Source: Strigamia acuminata | Lineage: Eukaryota > Arthropoda > Chilopoda > Geophilomorpha > Linotaeniidae | Assembly (NCBI GenBank): GCA_949358305.1 | Contig: OX442319.1 | Location: 5,828,001-5,892,000 of the forward strand | Direction: 5' to 3' | Length of the DNA: 64,000 nucleotides | Shown: piece by piece, positions 22,358-34,700 of the stretch | Numbering within the stretch: the stretch's first letter is position 1 | Layout of the letters: each line of letters begins with the position of its first letter | Made by a program: the position numbers and the translations under genes | The notes under the pieces: model-generated | Databases searched by the model: none | Seen by the model: the letters and a program-made list of their open reading frames with translations, nothing else | Told to the model about the DNA's origin: nothing

Positions 22358-25300
22358 ATGGCCTTTTGCGTGCAGTTAGTGTGGATTTCAATTGCCACCG
22401 TCCTCATACACTTGCCGTGGATACGAGCTAATTGGATGTGAGTAGTTGTGTCTTTTACGCTTCTTAACGGCGAATTAAAAAGTGAACAAGTCCCCTGTTT
22501 TGCAGCTTGTTTGCCTCTTTTTCGTTCGACTCCCTTGCCCCACTGTGCAGCCAGGGGTGGGGATGATAACAGGGTTCTTTTGACCCTGTCGGCTTCTTTT
22601 TACCCTCTTTGGGGACCCTCCTTCGCCGAACACCCCTAATAAGAAAGATGATAGTGATGGAAAATGGGGAAATTAAAATTGAAAAAATTAAAAAAATTAA
22701 AAAAATTGAAAAAATTGAATAAAATTAAAATAAAATTAAAATAAAAAATTAATTGGGTGTGGAAAATTTGGTGTTAATTTGTTTTGGTGTTTAAATGATA
22801 AAAAAGTGGATTTAAAAAAAAAAAAAAAAATTTTTAGTATTTTTTTAATTTTTTTTTTGTGGTGATTAATTTTGGATTTGGGAAATATAAAAATTTCGAA
22901 TTTTTTTTTTTATTGGGTAATTTGGTGTGGAAAATTGGGTATTTCTGTGGGTGTGAATGGGATTAATTTGTTTTGGAATTTAAATGTTTAAAAAAAAAAA
23001 GTAGTGTGTTTTTTATATTTTTTTGGTGACTAATTTTGCACGTAATTTTTGTGTTTATCGACCACGCGATTAATTATTAACACGGCAGACAATTCATCAG
23101 TGTTAATAATTCAAATAGGTCTGAAAAATTGATAAATGGAAGGGAATTGTGTAGAAATATGATTGGAAAACGAGATTTAAAGCAGAAGAAGAAGCGAGCG
23201 CATCATTATAGCGTGTTGATGTATAACTATACGTGGGGTTCGTTTAATTTATCTCGGCCTCGCTGTTTTTTAAGGAATTTAATGGATATTTCAGTTGTGG
23301 TATAAAATATGTGTAAAATCCGCATTCCTTCGAGACCAAAAAGTCATTTAATTGAAGGTAAATCACTTAGATGTAGTAACCGTGAGTGGTGATAATGTAG
23401 CGAGATAATAACGGGGGAAAAAATACTGCTTGGTGAGAATTCTGATGAAGGTTTGTAATGGAGATGTACTGTTAGAAAGTGATCGTAAATTTGAAACGTA
23501 TAAGGTGGATGGGAAAATTGTTGCGCGCTCGACAGAAATTCAAAATATTTTTATACAAAAATTAATTTCAATAAAAAATAGAAAAAAATTTATACGTTGG
23601 TAAAAAAAATAAGATTTTTTTTTTTTTTTGTGGTGATTTCTTTGAAAAATATGACGAAATGTGTTGCGATGTAAATTTTAAAAACGTTGTGGTGATTCAC
23701 CGTGGATTGGTAAATCAATTTATACCGTGAAATAATTAACATAATTCAGCATATTTCAATGTATTTAGGTTTTAGGAAATGTGTATAGATTTATGTGTTT
23801 GAAAAATTAAGAAAAATTGATAGAAATGTGAAAAAAATCGACCAAAATATCAAAATGTCGATCAATTTTGAGATTATAAGACAAACAAATGTAGGTAATT
23901 GGTCCAAATGACTTCCAAATACCCTTACAGAACCTACGTGAGGTTTTATTTGCATTTATTGCTTTTATTTTGTGTAATTTAATCCGGAAAAGTGAAGATA
24001 ACGTTTGAGCGCAAGCTCCAAATTAACACAAAATGGCGTCAAATATTTTCGTCCGGAAATAATTGTTGCAACCGTCTAGATCACTAAGATCTCTAAAATG
24101 CATTCAAATACTTGAAAATAGGAAATGAATATTTGCCAAATGTGTTGACATTTTTTTCTATTTAATATTTTAAAAGTGATATGCAAAATTTTAATTCCTC
24201 GCATGAAAAACACGCACGGGAGCAAAACGTCTGCAAAATGAAGATAGAACATGATGTGATAAAACATCTACTTAACACCGCACACATGAATATTATAAGT
24301 GTGTTTTCGGCAAACGACACACGATTAAACTTTGCCATTATATGGAAATGTTTTCCTCAACACCTGCCCAACATTTTTCAAACTCCGAGAATTTTAGCTT
24401 TTTATTGCCGGCAAAACGCAATCTCTCCACCGCAACGAGCAATCCATCAACCGCACTAAAACAAAGCCAAATATTTCATTAATTAATCTAACTATAATAC
24501 ACACAAAAAAACCAGTGACCCACTGAGCCAAATCTGTAAAACTGACCACAAAACAAGTACAAACATGCAGGATTTGCTCATCCGACCGAAACAAGTCCCA
24601 AAATGTAGAATTTGACACAATTTCCAACCCAAAAACAACCAAAATTAAAATTCTTTCAACATTTCTCCAACATCAATTAAAGTTTGAGTTTGTATAGTCA
24701 CTCCACTCCTAATCAAACCTCCCGGCCCCTCTTTTATCTGTAAATGATGTTGTGTTGTGAGTGCACTAACATTTTGTTGGCATGATCAATACTCGTTGCG
24801 TGACTCCATAAACGACCTCTTCCTGTGTCAAACAACACATATAAACTTGTTATTGAGCATTACTTAAAGCAACAAAATGTTCTCCCCGTTTTAATGTCGC
24901 GTCAATATCATTTCTTCACAAACTACGCACATGAAAACAAGTCGGCGAAATTCGTAAGAACTCGATATCGAGTTTCACGACCGCTTGGGGACCGGGAAAT
25001 GCTTTTTAGTTTTTAGAATCCGAGTATTAAGTAACGCTAACACATGTATTTGACTAATGTGAGAAGAAATATTGCGAAATAAATTTGTATAACGCACAAA
25101 AAGTGAATATATATTCATTTATTTTGTTAGGTATCTTGGTATGGTGGGAATTTCGTCTCCCGAAGAGCCGAAAATAGAAGAGAACGCTTTGAATTCATTG
25201 TGTACGACCGTGCCGGGATTGGTCACGCAACAGCTGCACGTTTGTGAATCAAATCCTCACGTGATCAGCGCCGTGTCGGAAGGAGCGAGACGTGGCATCT

Positions 25301-27126
25301 ACGAATGCCAATATCAGTTCAGACACGAACGATGGAACTGCACTACTATCAATGAAGAAAACGTATTCGGATACACAATCACACGCGGTATTGAATTAAC
25401 AGAAAATTATTTTATTTGTTTTTCGTGTTTTTCGTGTTGCTAAATATTTTTTTTTTATTTCTTTGTATAGGTAGTAAAGAAACGGCATTTATCTACGCCA
25501 TAACCAGTGCGGGAGTGGTGCATGCAATAACCCAAGCATGCAGTTCGGGTAATCTGACTGACTGCACTTGCGACAACTCGTATCATGGACGGCGTACACC
25601 TGATGGATGGAAGTGGGGCGGATGCAGGTGTGGTTATTTTGTATGATTATAGACGCGGGAAAGGTTGATTAAAATGAAAATGAACATTTCAGCGATAATA
25701 TTGTGTACGGAGTGCGATTTTCTCGCGATTTTGTCGACGCTCCGGAGCGAATAAAACATCAAAAAAGCCGGAATATTCGGAACATGATGAATCTGCACAA
25801 CAACGAGGCTGGCAGACAAGTAAATGTTTTTATTTTTTCTATAATTGTTTATAATTATTTGGAAACGATTTGTTAAAAATTTTAAAAATAGAAGTTTGAA
25901 GTGGAGAAAGCAAATGTGGGATTAGCAAAGCAAAGATTGTGAGGGTTAGTCGTTTTGGACAACAAAACCAAACGGGCAAATACTTTGAAAGACCGATGAA
26001 GGGGTCAAGAGATACCACATGCTGTTCCAAATGGATGGGTATCTCGAGTCGTGCCACAAAAGCACACCTAATGAACTCCAAGGGTGATAAGTGGCACCTT
26101 TACGGTTCAGTTTTGTGCGCGAGCAAAATAGTGCGCGTAACTGCCTGTAATGGTAGTGTTTCGCCGAATTGAATTCGTAGGTTAGAATATTTAACTATAG
26201 GTGCACACACGGCTTATTTTTTGACCGAAAATCACTGCCAGAATATCAAAACATGATTTATTTTGTGCACAAATTACAACAAAAATGGCTGCGCAGACGA
26301 TTTTCTAATTCCAGTTGTTATTTGTAGCAGTATTAGGCCTAATAATGCTAAAATAATATAAATAAACATCAATAAACTCATTATTAAAAATAATTTACAA
26401 CTTAACCAAAATATTGTTGTTTATTTACTTTATTTTAGTACTATTAGGCTTAATACTGCTAAATAACGACTGGAATTAGAAATGCGCAGAATGGGATGCG
26501 CAGTACGAATTTAGCATTGAAATTCCGGGCGCGGACTGTAGTTAATCTATTTTTGTACATTTCGTTCGAGTTGTTACGCAATTTTGGATGATTTTCGAGT
26601 AAATTTAATTGTAAAACACAATTTAGAAGCCTCAAAATAAATTTATTTGTTTTAATTGCAGGCTGTAGCTCAGCTGATGCGAATGCAATGTCGTTGTCAC
26701 GGTGTTTCAGGATCGTGCGAATTAAAAACATGTTGGAGGACAATGCCATCTTTTAGTGAAGTCGGCGATTCTTTAAAACACAAATATGAAAGTGCAGTTC
26801 AAGTGATGCCGAAGTCACGTAAAAACCTTCGGCCGAGAGACAAAGTGAAGAGGAAGGTGCCATTGTTGAAAGAAGATTTGGTTCACATCCACAAATCGCC
26901 AAATTATTGTCTGAGAGACTTTAAGAAGGGAATTCTGGGAACCACAGGACGTTATTGCAATAGAACCTCGATCGGGCCGCACAGTTGTGATCTTCTATGT
27001 TGCGGACGAGGTTACAACACTCAAATTGTGAAACATGTCGAGAGATGTCACTGCAAGTTTGTTTGGTGTTGCTCCGTCAAATGCAAATCGTGTGTAACAA
27101 TGATCGACATGCACACGTGCAAGTGA
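22358..27126 (+). CDS. Wnt16: Wnt16 signalling ligand (5 exons, 361 aa)
   Basis: Exons 22358-22437, 25131-25387, 25471-25627, 25693-25819, 26662-27126; phases agree throughout. Exon 1 encodes a hydrophobic signal peptide ending near PWIRA, followed by NWMYLG, the start typical of Wnt16. Family landmarks: [37 protein letters not shown], the Porcupine-acylated Ser in [31 protein letters not shown] and CCGRGYN, ending in a Cys-rich domain to HTCK. Length (361) matches the family. It is secreted, lipid-modified and binds Frizzled. The 2.7-kb intron 1 is a likely place for enhancers; intron 4 carries a MITE. Assignment to Wnt16 over other Wnts rests on NWM, the [20 protein letters not shown]-type stretch and the C-terminus. 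Confidence 0.95.
26289..26518. mobile_element. imperfect-palindrome MITE in Wnt16 intron 4
   Basis: Arms 'ctaattccagttgttattt..agcagtattaggcctaat' and their inverse complement face each other. The right end continues into 'tgcgcagtacgaatttagcat', which matches the left end of the second copy at 58733. The left outer end of this copy is truncated. Confidence 0.8.
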
Positions 27127-27436
27127 GATGGAGAAAAGTGGAGTTGATGAAGTTGATGAATATTTAATACATTTGTATCGATTTTAAAGTAATTTAGATG
27201 TTTTTTATCTTAGCTTTGTAATGATCAAGCGGTATGTGTTGAGATAAGTTATGTGTGTGAATTTGTACTGTTAAATATTTTCCATTGTAATTAAATAGTT
27301 ATCATTTTCTGGAAATTTCGTTTTTTAGTTAGAGATTAATACTGAATGTGACGTTTTTCTTCTAGTGATCTTGAATATATAAATTATTTTTACCTAAAAG
27401 TCAATTTTTAGCAATATGCAACATTTGTAAATATGT

Positions 27437-27442
27437 AATAAA
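27437..27442 (+). terminator. Wnt16 poly(A) signal
   Basis: AATAAA 310 bp after the Wnt16 stop codon, just before the AC-rich array. Confidence 0.5.
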
Positions 27443-27489
27443 ATTTTAAACTTGAAAAAAATGATAGTAATTCAACAGGTATTCGTCAC

Positions 27490-27895
27490 ATGAATTGGCC
27501 CTAAAACAACAATAAAAACAACAAAAACATCGAAAAACTAAAAAATAAACACAATAAAAACAAAAAAACACACAAAAGAACCAACAAAAACACAATAAAC
27601 CAACGAAAACACATAAAAGACCAACAAAAGCATTTAAAAGACCAACAAAAACACAAATAAACCAACAAAAACACAAAAAAACGACAAAAACCAGCAAAAT
27701 CTCTTTAAAAACCAACAAAAACACAACAAAAACACAAAAAACCAACAAAACACATAAAATACCAACAAAAACACCTAAAAGACCAACAAAAACACAAAAA
27801 ATCACAAAAACCAGCAAAATCTCTTTAAAAAACCAACAAAAACACAAAAAAAACACAAAAAAAACAACAACAAAACACAAAAAACAACAAAAACA
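27490..27895. repeat. A/C-rich array ('accaacaaaaacacaaaa')
   Basis: Purine-C simple repeat with irregular 12-20 bp units. Two approximately 115-bp blocks sharing 'aaaaccagcaaaatctcttt' (about 27687 and 27807) indicate a larger duplication. The antisense 144-aa frame is an artefact. Confidence 0.85.
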
Positions 27896-28168
27896 CCCAG
27901 GCTTTGCTCATGAGTTACAAGTTGTGGTTTCACATAACTGACAGCACTCATCAAAAACAACTAGTAACTCCTAGAGAAAAAATTTGAATTTTTGAATGTT
28001 TTATCAATAAATTTCTTGAAGTCCACGTGTCATGCAGCGTAGCACGTGCAATCCGTTGTTTTAAATCTGCCGTTGTTGCAAAAAATAGCACTAAAAATGA
28101 TCAATTGTTATTATTTAGGTCGAGTGTAAAATCCAAAATGTTACATATACTTTTAGCAAACTTAAAAC

Positions 28169-28702
28169 ATGAAGATACTCATTTTATTGCTGATAATATG
28201 TGCAGGCGCACGTAAATCGGAAGAACTTAACATGACTATACTGGCTCCACTCGATCATAAGTTAGGCTCTTCTTGGATCGCAGCGTTGACGGAAGCCGAA
28301 GGAAAATATCGAGTTTTTCTCCAAGCTATGATTCATCATTCCGCCAACAGTAAATTGAATATGCTGAAGCAATTCGAAATATCAGCGTACCACACGTTCA
28401 ATTTGGTGAAGGGAAGAACCATCTACTCGATGGCGGAGTTGAAATCAACGGTTCGTAAATCGTAACTTCGTTTGTCTTTTATTAATAAAAATATACAAAA
28501 TAAATTTATTTTTCTTTTTGCTTTTGTTAAGGTTAAAGCAGTTGGAGCTGCAATAGGACGGACCCTTGCTTATGGATATTATGCAGCCGTTGAACTACCG
28601 AAATATGAATTCGACATATCTTTTAAGCTGGCGGATGTAATCGAAAAACTTCATTTAGCTCTGCTCGCTACATCCAAAATCTATCCCGTTTTTAAGAACT
28701 GA
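28169..28702 (+). CDS. small secreted helical protein, copy A (2 exons, 150 aa)
   Basis: Exons 28169-28450 and 28532-28702, GT...AG, phase 0. The N-terminus MKILILLLIICAGA is a clear signal peptide. The mature part is Leu/Ala-rich and probably all-helical, with one N-glycosylation sequon (NMT) and a single Cys only in the leader. Motifs shared with copy B: W-(I/V)-x-(A/S)-L, a FN-L-VKG or FSIIKG turn, and (A/T)ELK right at the exon border. I do not recognise the family. AATAAA at 28822 could end it. Same strand, same intron position and 326 bp from copy B: a tandem duplicate. Confidence 0.75.
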
Positions 28703-29028
28703 TTTATTACCGATTTATTATGTAAATATGGAGTGAAATGTGTAAAATCGTTCGTATTATTTGTGATTTGTTCGAGATTTAGTAACAAGTGTGCAAATAT
28801 TCAAAAATGAAATCAAGTAAAAATAAATTTCTGGTTTCGGCAATCTAGTGGCGCCATCTGTGTGATTTTCACGAAATAAAATTAGTTATTTTCAAATTTC
28901 CCCTGTATTTACTTGCTTTTATGATTAAAAACCCACAATGCACCTAATAAAAAACAACAATACATTATTTCTCTCGCAAAAATGGCATTGTTTTGGAAAA
29001 AATGACCTGAAATAACCATGTAGGGATA

Positions 29029-29580
29029 ATGACAAAATTAGCGCTGTTTATGCTCCTTCTTTCTACTGTGAGGGCTGAGAAAAATGACACAGGATTGAGT
29101 CGACATGACGACAGTTTTACTGTAACAACCGCCTGGGTGCAGTCTTTACAACAAGCGTACGATAATTACTTAAGCTTCAACTTAGACATTTCAAAAAGAC
29201 CGCTCGTTCTGAACGTAACGTACGTGAAGAGATTTCTAATGGCTGCTAATGAATCCTTCAGTATAATTAAGGGAAAGATTATCGATACGTTAACCGAATT
29301 GAAAGTGATAGTTAAGTTACCAATTGAAAAAGTGATTTAAATTTGATTTAAATTTGGTTTCGTTCAATTTTTAAACCGGCATTTGTCGTCATTTCAGGTG
29401 AGAAAACTGTTTAATGCCTTAACCAGAGCTGTGCTTTTGGGAAATCGTGCGTACGAAGATTTAGTGAAGAACCACGAGGGCGAAATAGCTGGGAATTTGT
29501 CACGACTCGTAAACAAAATTCAAATTGCTTTGGAAATTACGTCTAGTTTGATCCCCTTCACTTTACAAACAATACCATAA
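29029..29580 (+). CDS. small secreted helical protein, copy B (2 exons, 152 aa)
   Basis: Exons 29029-29304 and 29398-29580, phase 0. Signal peptide MTKLALFMLLLSTVRA. The mature chain has three sequons (NDT, NVT, NES) and the same layout as copy A: WVQSLQQAYDNYL, then FSIIKGKIIDTLTELK at the exon end, and a helical second exon. Identity to copy A is low, so the duplication is old or the genes evolve fast. The function is unknown; a secreted, quickly diverging pair suggests reproductive, digestive or defensive roles, which is speculation. Poly(A) signal at 29630. Confidence 0.75.
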
Positions 29581-29786
29581 CTAATTTCTTTTGTTTTTGT
29601 CAAGATTTTGTTCATGAATTATGAAAATTAATAAATTCAAAACCAAAATCGTGTCGGTTTTTATAATTTCTCACGATTAAGTCATCCAAACGTCATCCAG
29701 AGTCACATTTTGACGTATATATATGTATACATGACGTTTGTTTATTTCCTGTGTGTCAAATAGATGGCAATTGCACACTTGGAGAC

Positions 29787-30518
29787 ATGAAGCCAAAAAA
29801 TAATGTTAAAACGAAAAAGATTTTTCTTAAAGATTCGCCAAACTGGTCTAAAATCGCGTCTGAAGTGTTGGTTAGAGCGATTGTCAACAATGTGAATTAT
29901 CTGAGTGACCTGAGCGGGAAAAACGAGGAAATTTTGGTGAGAATTAATGAAGAGTTGGCAGGATTAGGATTTAACGTAAGCAATGAGACGCAGCAATGGA
30001 TACACACGTGTTATAAGAGAAATGTTAAAAATGTGAGAGTTCAGGTTAAAAATATATTGGAAGCAAGAAATAATTTTGATGCAACAATAGACAATAATCA
30101 AGTAATTAAAGAATGCAAGAAAATAGTTGAGATTGCAAAATTTGAGCACGTGGAAGAACCAATGGTGATCGATGAACCAGAATTGAGTAATGAAATACTG
30201 GAACCTTCGGTTGGAGAATGTAAACCGGAAGATATGGAAATTGGATTTTTGGGTACGCTAACGGATGCTGATCTAGATGAAGTGCTTGCAATGAAGTTTA
30301 TTGATTCAGAGTTGTTTGAACGTTCCATTATTGATTTTGATTTGTATCTGTTCAATGATTTTGAATTAAACCATCCGCATGATTTTGATTTAATTTCTCC
30401 TAATAATAACAACTATAATACGGAAATTAATGTGGATCGGGAGAAATTTGCATTCGTCGACATCCAGTTGAGTGATTTGATTGATTTTACGTTTAATTTT
30501 TCACTGTGTGATCCTTAG
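29787..30518 (+). CDS. single-exon acidic protein with Myb/SANT-like N-terminus (243 aa)
   Basis: ATG 29787 to TAG, no introns, unlike its neighbours. The first 90 residues are basic and helical: SPNWSKIASEVL, IVNNVNYLSDLSGKNEEI, ELAGLGFNVSNETQQWI, CYKRNVKNVR. They resemble the MADF/Myb-SANT DNA-binding fold found in transposon-derived regulators (hydrophobic spacing and a W...W pattern only). The rest is strongly acidic (many Glu/Asp, NFxL/DFDL motifs), like an activation domain. It could be a DNA-binding activator, a domesticated transposase accessory protein or a retrocopy. The frame also extends upstream through a GTG; I chose the first ATG. Confidence 0.5.
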   Translation: MKPKNNVKTKKIFLKDSPNWSKIASEVLVRAIVNNVNYLSDLSGKNEEILVRINEELAGLGFNVSNETQQWIHTCYKRNVKNVRVQVKNILEARNNFDATIDNNQVIKECKKIVEIAKFEHVEEPMVIDEPELSNEILEPSVGECKPEDMEIGFLGTLTDADLDEVLAMKFIDSELFERSIIDFDLYLFNDFELNHPHDFDLISPNNNNYNTEINVDREKFAFVDIQLSDLIDFTFNFSLCDP

Positions 30519-31134
30519 TTTCCGGTGCAATTGCAATATCCTGCTCGGCGGTCAAACAACTTGAAGTCAAAAAGAATTAAATATTTAATAAGAAGCTTTT
30601 TTAATGTGAAAAAAAAGACAGAATTCGTAATTTTAAAACCCTAGACTCTTAATAAACTAAGCCCGATGAAGTGACGTGCAAGAATACAATTATCAAGTCC
30701 GAAAATCAAAATTCGAATCTTCGTAGATAGATTTTGTAATTTGAATTACATGCTTTGTGGGTTCGACAGGAAGTGTTTCCATGAAATAGATATTTACATA
30801 TTTAATTAGTTTATTTATTTCAGTCTTTTTTATCGTGTGTTGTCTCGAGAAGACTCAAATTGCCGTAGTAATTTACTTGAAACGGCGGCACAGGGCGCCA
30901 TTTTAAACCTACCAGCACGCAGCGCCGTAGTTGATGCCAGCAAATAAACCGATCATAAATTTTTAAATTCAAAATTTAACTCAACAATTTTAATTCAAAA
31001 TTACATTTATAATTAAATTATAGAAAGTATAAACAATCACTCGAATTACAACATGAATAAAAATATTTTTTAACACGTGCGATAAATTTTTAAATTAACA
31101 AAACGAAACAGAAAAATACATTTAAAAAACAAAC
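30519..31134. other. intergenic, no gene recognised
   Basis: AT-rich, with a short GC patch at 30880-30930. No supported exon or array. Confidence 0.35.
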
Positions 31135-31530
31135 TCATTTCTTGTGATTCTTTCCCGACTCGTCCACCCAAAGACGTCCATACTTTGCCAAGACAATATT
31201 CATTTTAGCAGTGACGATTATCGATCGGTCGAACGGCACACGGTAGTTATCGCATATGGAAGTCCCAGAGCTGGTAATGGTACAATACACATCGCCGCCC
31301 ACCGTAAACCCACTGTTCAATGTCCGCATTTCTTTGTGCAGAAGAATCGCTTGATTCGGCGCCACAGTCATGCTGAGTTTGCTCGATTTTGTGCTCAGGC
31401 TTCCACTCGCGCTGCTGCCGGCGAATTTCACGTTCACATCGGGACGTTCGTAGCAGAGACGAACTCGCACTTCTTTGCTGCAACCGTTCGCCAAATGCAC
31501 TTCACTGCCGCTAGATTGCACGTCGCCCAT
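31135..31530 (-). CDS. unknown beta-rich small protein (131 aa)
   Basis: Single exon, ATG 31530 (context CAAAATGGGC, a good Kozak match) to TGA. No signal peptide. The sequence alternates hydrophobic and polar residues as in a beta-sandwich: EVHLANGCSKEVRVRLCYER, SSKLSMTVAPNQAILLHK, GDVYCTITSSGTSICDNYRV, IIVTAKMNIVLAKYG. A Gly/Ser-rich loop (SSASGSLST) interrupts it. I do not recognise the family. The open frame continues 35 codons upstream without an ATG, so a 5' exon may exist. It lies 266 bp beyond the ABCA stop codon on the same strand. Confidence 0.55.
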   Translation of the reverse strand: MGDVQSSGSEVHLANGCSKEVRVRLCYERPDVNVKFAGSSASGSLSTKSSKLSMTVAPNQAILLHKEMRTLNSGFTVGGDVYCTITSSGTSICDNYRVPFDRSIIVTAKMNIVLAKYGRLWVDESGKNHKK

Positions 31531-31796
31531 TTTGATACGAATTGGATCGAAGTCGGAGGTCGAACTGAATGATTTTTGTCCGGGAATTCGTTTTATGGAT
31601 GGGTTGGACCACGTGATGTGTTTTAAAATATGCAAATAATCAGTACGAGAAATATTTACATACTCGGATGTTATTATTTGTAATTAATAAATGAATGAAT
31701 AGAAAATAAAATGATAACCCTAATTGTCAGTTGTCAAATCTGGTTTATTATTAGAGTCGAAAAGTAAATACAATTTTTTTTTTTTTTTTTGAAAGT

Positions 31797-34700
31797 TTAT
31801 GTCAAGGATTTAGCTTGAGTTATCTCATTTTCGTCAGTTATGTCAGTTAGAAAAGGTAAAGATTGGAAATTTGAATTTGAAATATCTAATGTTGAATCAC
31901 TGCTGGAAGGTGAAGATTTTTCTGATTTTTCTGATTTTTCTGATTTTTCTGATTTTTCAGATTTTTCTGACATTTCTGGCAATGTTTGTAGTAATGAGAT
32001 GGTGGGTGGATTTTCTTCTGGTAAAGGAGTCGAAGGTTCTTTGATAAAATTTAGGAATACGTCTTCTAGTGTTGTTTGGCCGATGGAATAGTCCTCCAGG
32101 TTGTATTCTTGCTTGATTCTTTCCATTGTTGAGAATATTGATGCAAGAGATAGCTTTGGATTTTCGATTAGGTAGTAGACCATTCCTTGGTGGATTTCTT
32201 TCAGTTCACTTCCTGGAACGAATAACGCTTTAATAACTTGGAAAATGGGAGTTAGACATTGTGTATTTGCATTTATTTGACAAGAATTGGTCAAAAATAA
32301 TATAAAAAAAAACCAATTGGTGGAAATTTATCACAAATTTGTGAGAATTTATCACAAATTTGTGAGAATTTATCAAAAACTGGTCAAATTTATCAAAAAC
32401 TGGTCAAATTTATCAAAAACTGGTCAAATTTATCAAAAACTGGTCAAATTTATCAAAAACTGGTCAAATTTATCACAAACTGGTCAAATTTATCATAAAT
32501 TTGTGGAAATTTATCACAAATTTGTGGAAATTTATCAAAAACTGTCAAATTTATCAAAAACAGGCCAAATTTATCAAAAACTGGTCAAATTTATCAAAAA
32601 CTGGTCAAACTTATCAAAAACTGGTAAAATTTATCAAAAACTGGTAAAATTTATCAAAAACTGGTAAAATTTATCAAAAACTGGTAAAATTTATCAAAAA
32701 ATGGTCAAATTTATCAAAAACTGGTAAAATTTATCACAAATTTGTGGAAATTTATCAAAAACTGGTCAAATTTATCAAAAACTGGTAAAATTTATCAAAA
32801 ACCTGCAAAATTAATCAAAAAACTGCAAATTAAATCCCTACCATCAAAGTTTTTGTTAATGAATTCGCATAAACGTGCGACTCTATTCACAGCCAACCCA
32901 TTTTTTGTATGATCTGAGGAGTGCTGCTGAACTTTAGCGATCAGTGTGTACGAACTCCCAAATTTGCTTTTTAAATGCTGTGGACTGCCCAGACATCTGA
33001 ACCGACCCTTCTTCATGATAGCCAATTTCGTGCACAAAGCTTCACACTCTTCCATGCTTGAAAAAAGATAAATAGAATCAATGAAGTAAAAACCCGGCTA
33101 ATGCTACCTATGCGTTGTAAGTGTAATAGAACAGCCAGTTTCACGCAACTTAGATAAACTGTCCCACAACATTCTTCTCGAAACTGGATCTACACCTGTT
33201 GTGGGTTCATCTAAAAACACTATCAACGGACTACCAACCATTGCAACTGCTGTACTCAATTTTCTTCGATTTCCTCCACTACAATAAATCATTTGAAGCA
33301 AAAACTGTGGAAAACATTCCAGAAATTGGCCAACCTGTAATTCTTCGCTTGTTTGTCAATATATTCAGTAAACATGAGTTTTGCTGCCAAACTTTCAACC
33401 AAATTCCTTATACTTTTCTCAGGAATTCCTCGAAGTCTAGCAAACATTGTTAATGTTTCTCTTCCTGTCATTTGGTCAATAATGGCATCAAACTGAGGAC
33501 AATAACCAATTTGTTGTTGAACCTAGATGTGAATACAATTGGGAATTGTGTTTACATGATCACAAAACTCTTTTCCCAACCTTTTTAATGTCTTTAATCA
33601 CACTGTAACCCTCCAAGTAAGCTTCTCCTCTGGTTATTGCTAGGTCACCGGTCAGCATGTTAAAGACGGTAGTTTTCCCGGCTCCGGTTGTACCTAATAA
33701 TCCAAAGCATTCTCCTCTGGCTATTCCAATAGAAAGGTTATCCAAAGCAAAAACAGGACCATAGTATTTGGTGAGTTTCCTTCAATTAAGAATTAAAAAC
33801 AAACAGAAAAATTAATAAAAACACTTCTGCTAAGATTTCAATAGATTTCAATGTTTTATGAGAATCCACGACTATTCATCGCCCGATTTTTCATCGCGCG
33901 ACCATTCATCGCTGCTAAGTCATCGAGCGGAAATGTAATCGCGTGGCCAACTCATCAGGGCGACAATTGGACGGTTGTCAAGTAATCGCTTGATCATCGC
34001 GTAATTCATCGCGTTCGAAAACCGTCCGAAAAACGTCCGAAAAACACCCGAAAACACTCCCAAAAATTTGCAATTAGTTGGTGCACGATTACTTGACAAT
34101 CGTCCAATTGCCGCCCTGATGAGTTGGCCACGCGATTACTTTTCACGCGATGACTTGGCCGTGCGATGACTTGGCCGTGCGATGACTTGGCCCCGCGATG
34201 ACTTGGCCGCGCGATGACTTGGCCGCGCGATGACTTGTCCGCACGATTACTTAGCAGCGATGAATGGTCGCGAGATGAGAAATCGGGCGATGAATAGTCG
34301 CTGTACCGTTTTGGCAAATACTGAAGATTTCAACCCCGACAATCACCTTTATTTTTTAGCACCTTGCTGTCAAAGTCACATGACCAAAACACCAGCAAGC
34401 TTGAAGCTAGTAAATCAAACTCAGTTTGATCGAAGCGGGTGAGTACAAGCTCGCTTCAAAACAAAGCTTTGAATAAAAACGCAAGTTTGTGTTTGCTCAA
34501 GCGGGCGAGTTTTAAGCCGCTTTTTCAAGTAAAAGCAAGCTTTTAAATTTTACCCGCTCCCTTGTGTTTCCACCTTAAGACACACAAAATCCCCTAGACA
34601 ACTGAATAAAGCTATAACGATATTCATAACTCGTGCACAGTTCTTACAGGCTAGTGCCTTACTTCATAATGACGCTATCGGTGTGAACTAATTCCGCGAT

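Noticed and set aside
25939-26172. coding frames on both strands in Wnt16 intron 4
   Set aside because: Neither has an ATG in good context nor similarity to a known family; the Wnt16 exons on either side join in phase without them.
32287-32820. CRISPR-like regular repeats
   Set aside because: Units are contiguous without unique spacers and sit in an intron of an animal gene; an ordinary minisatellite. The same applies to the other arrays.
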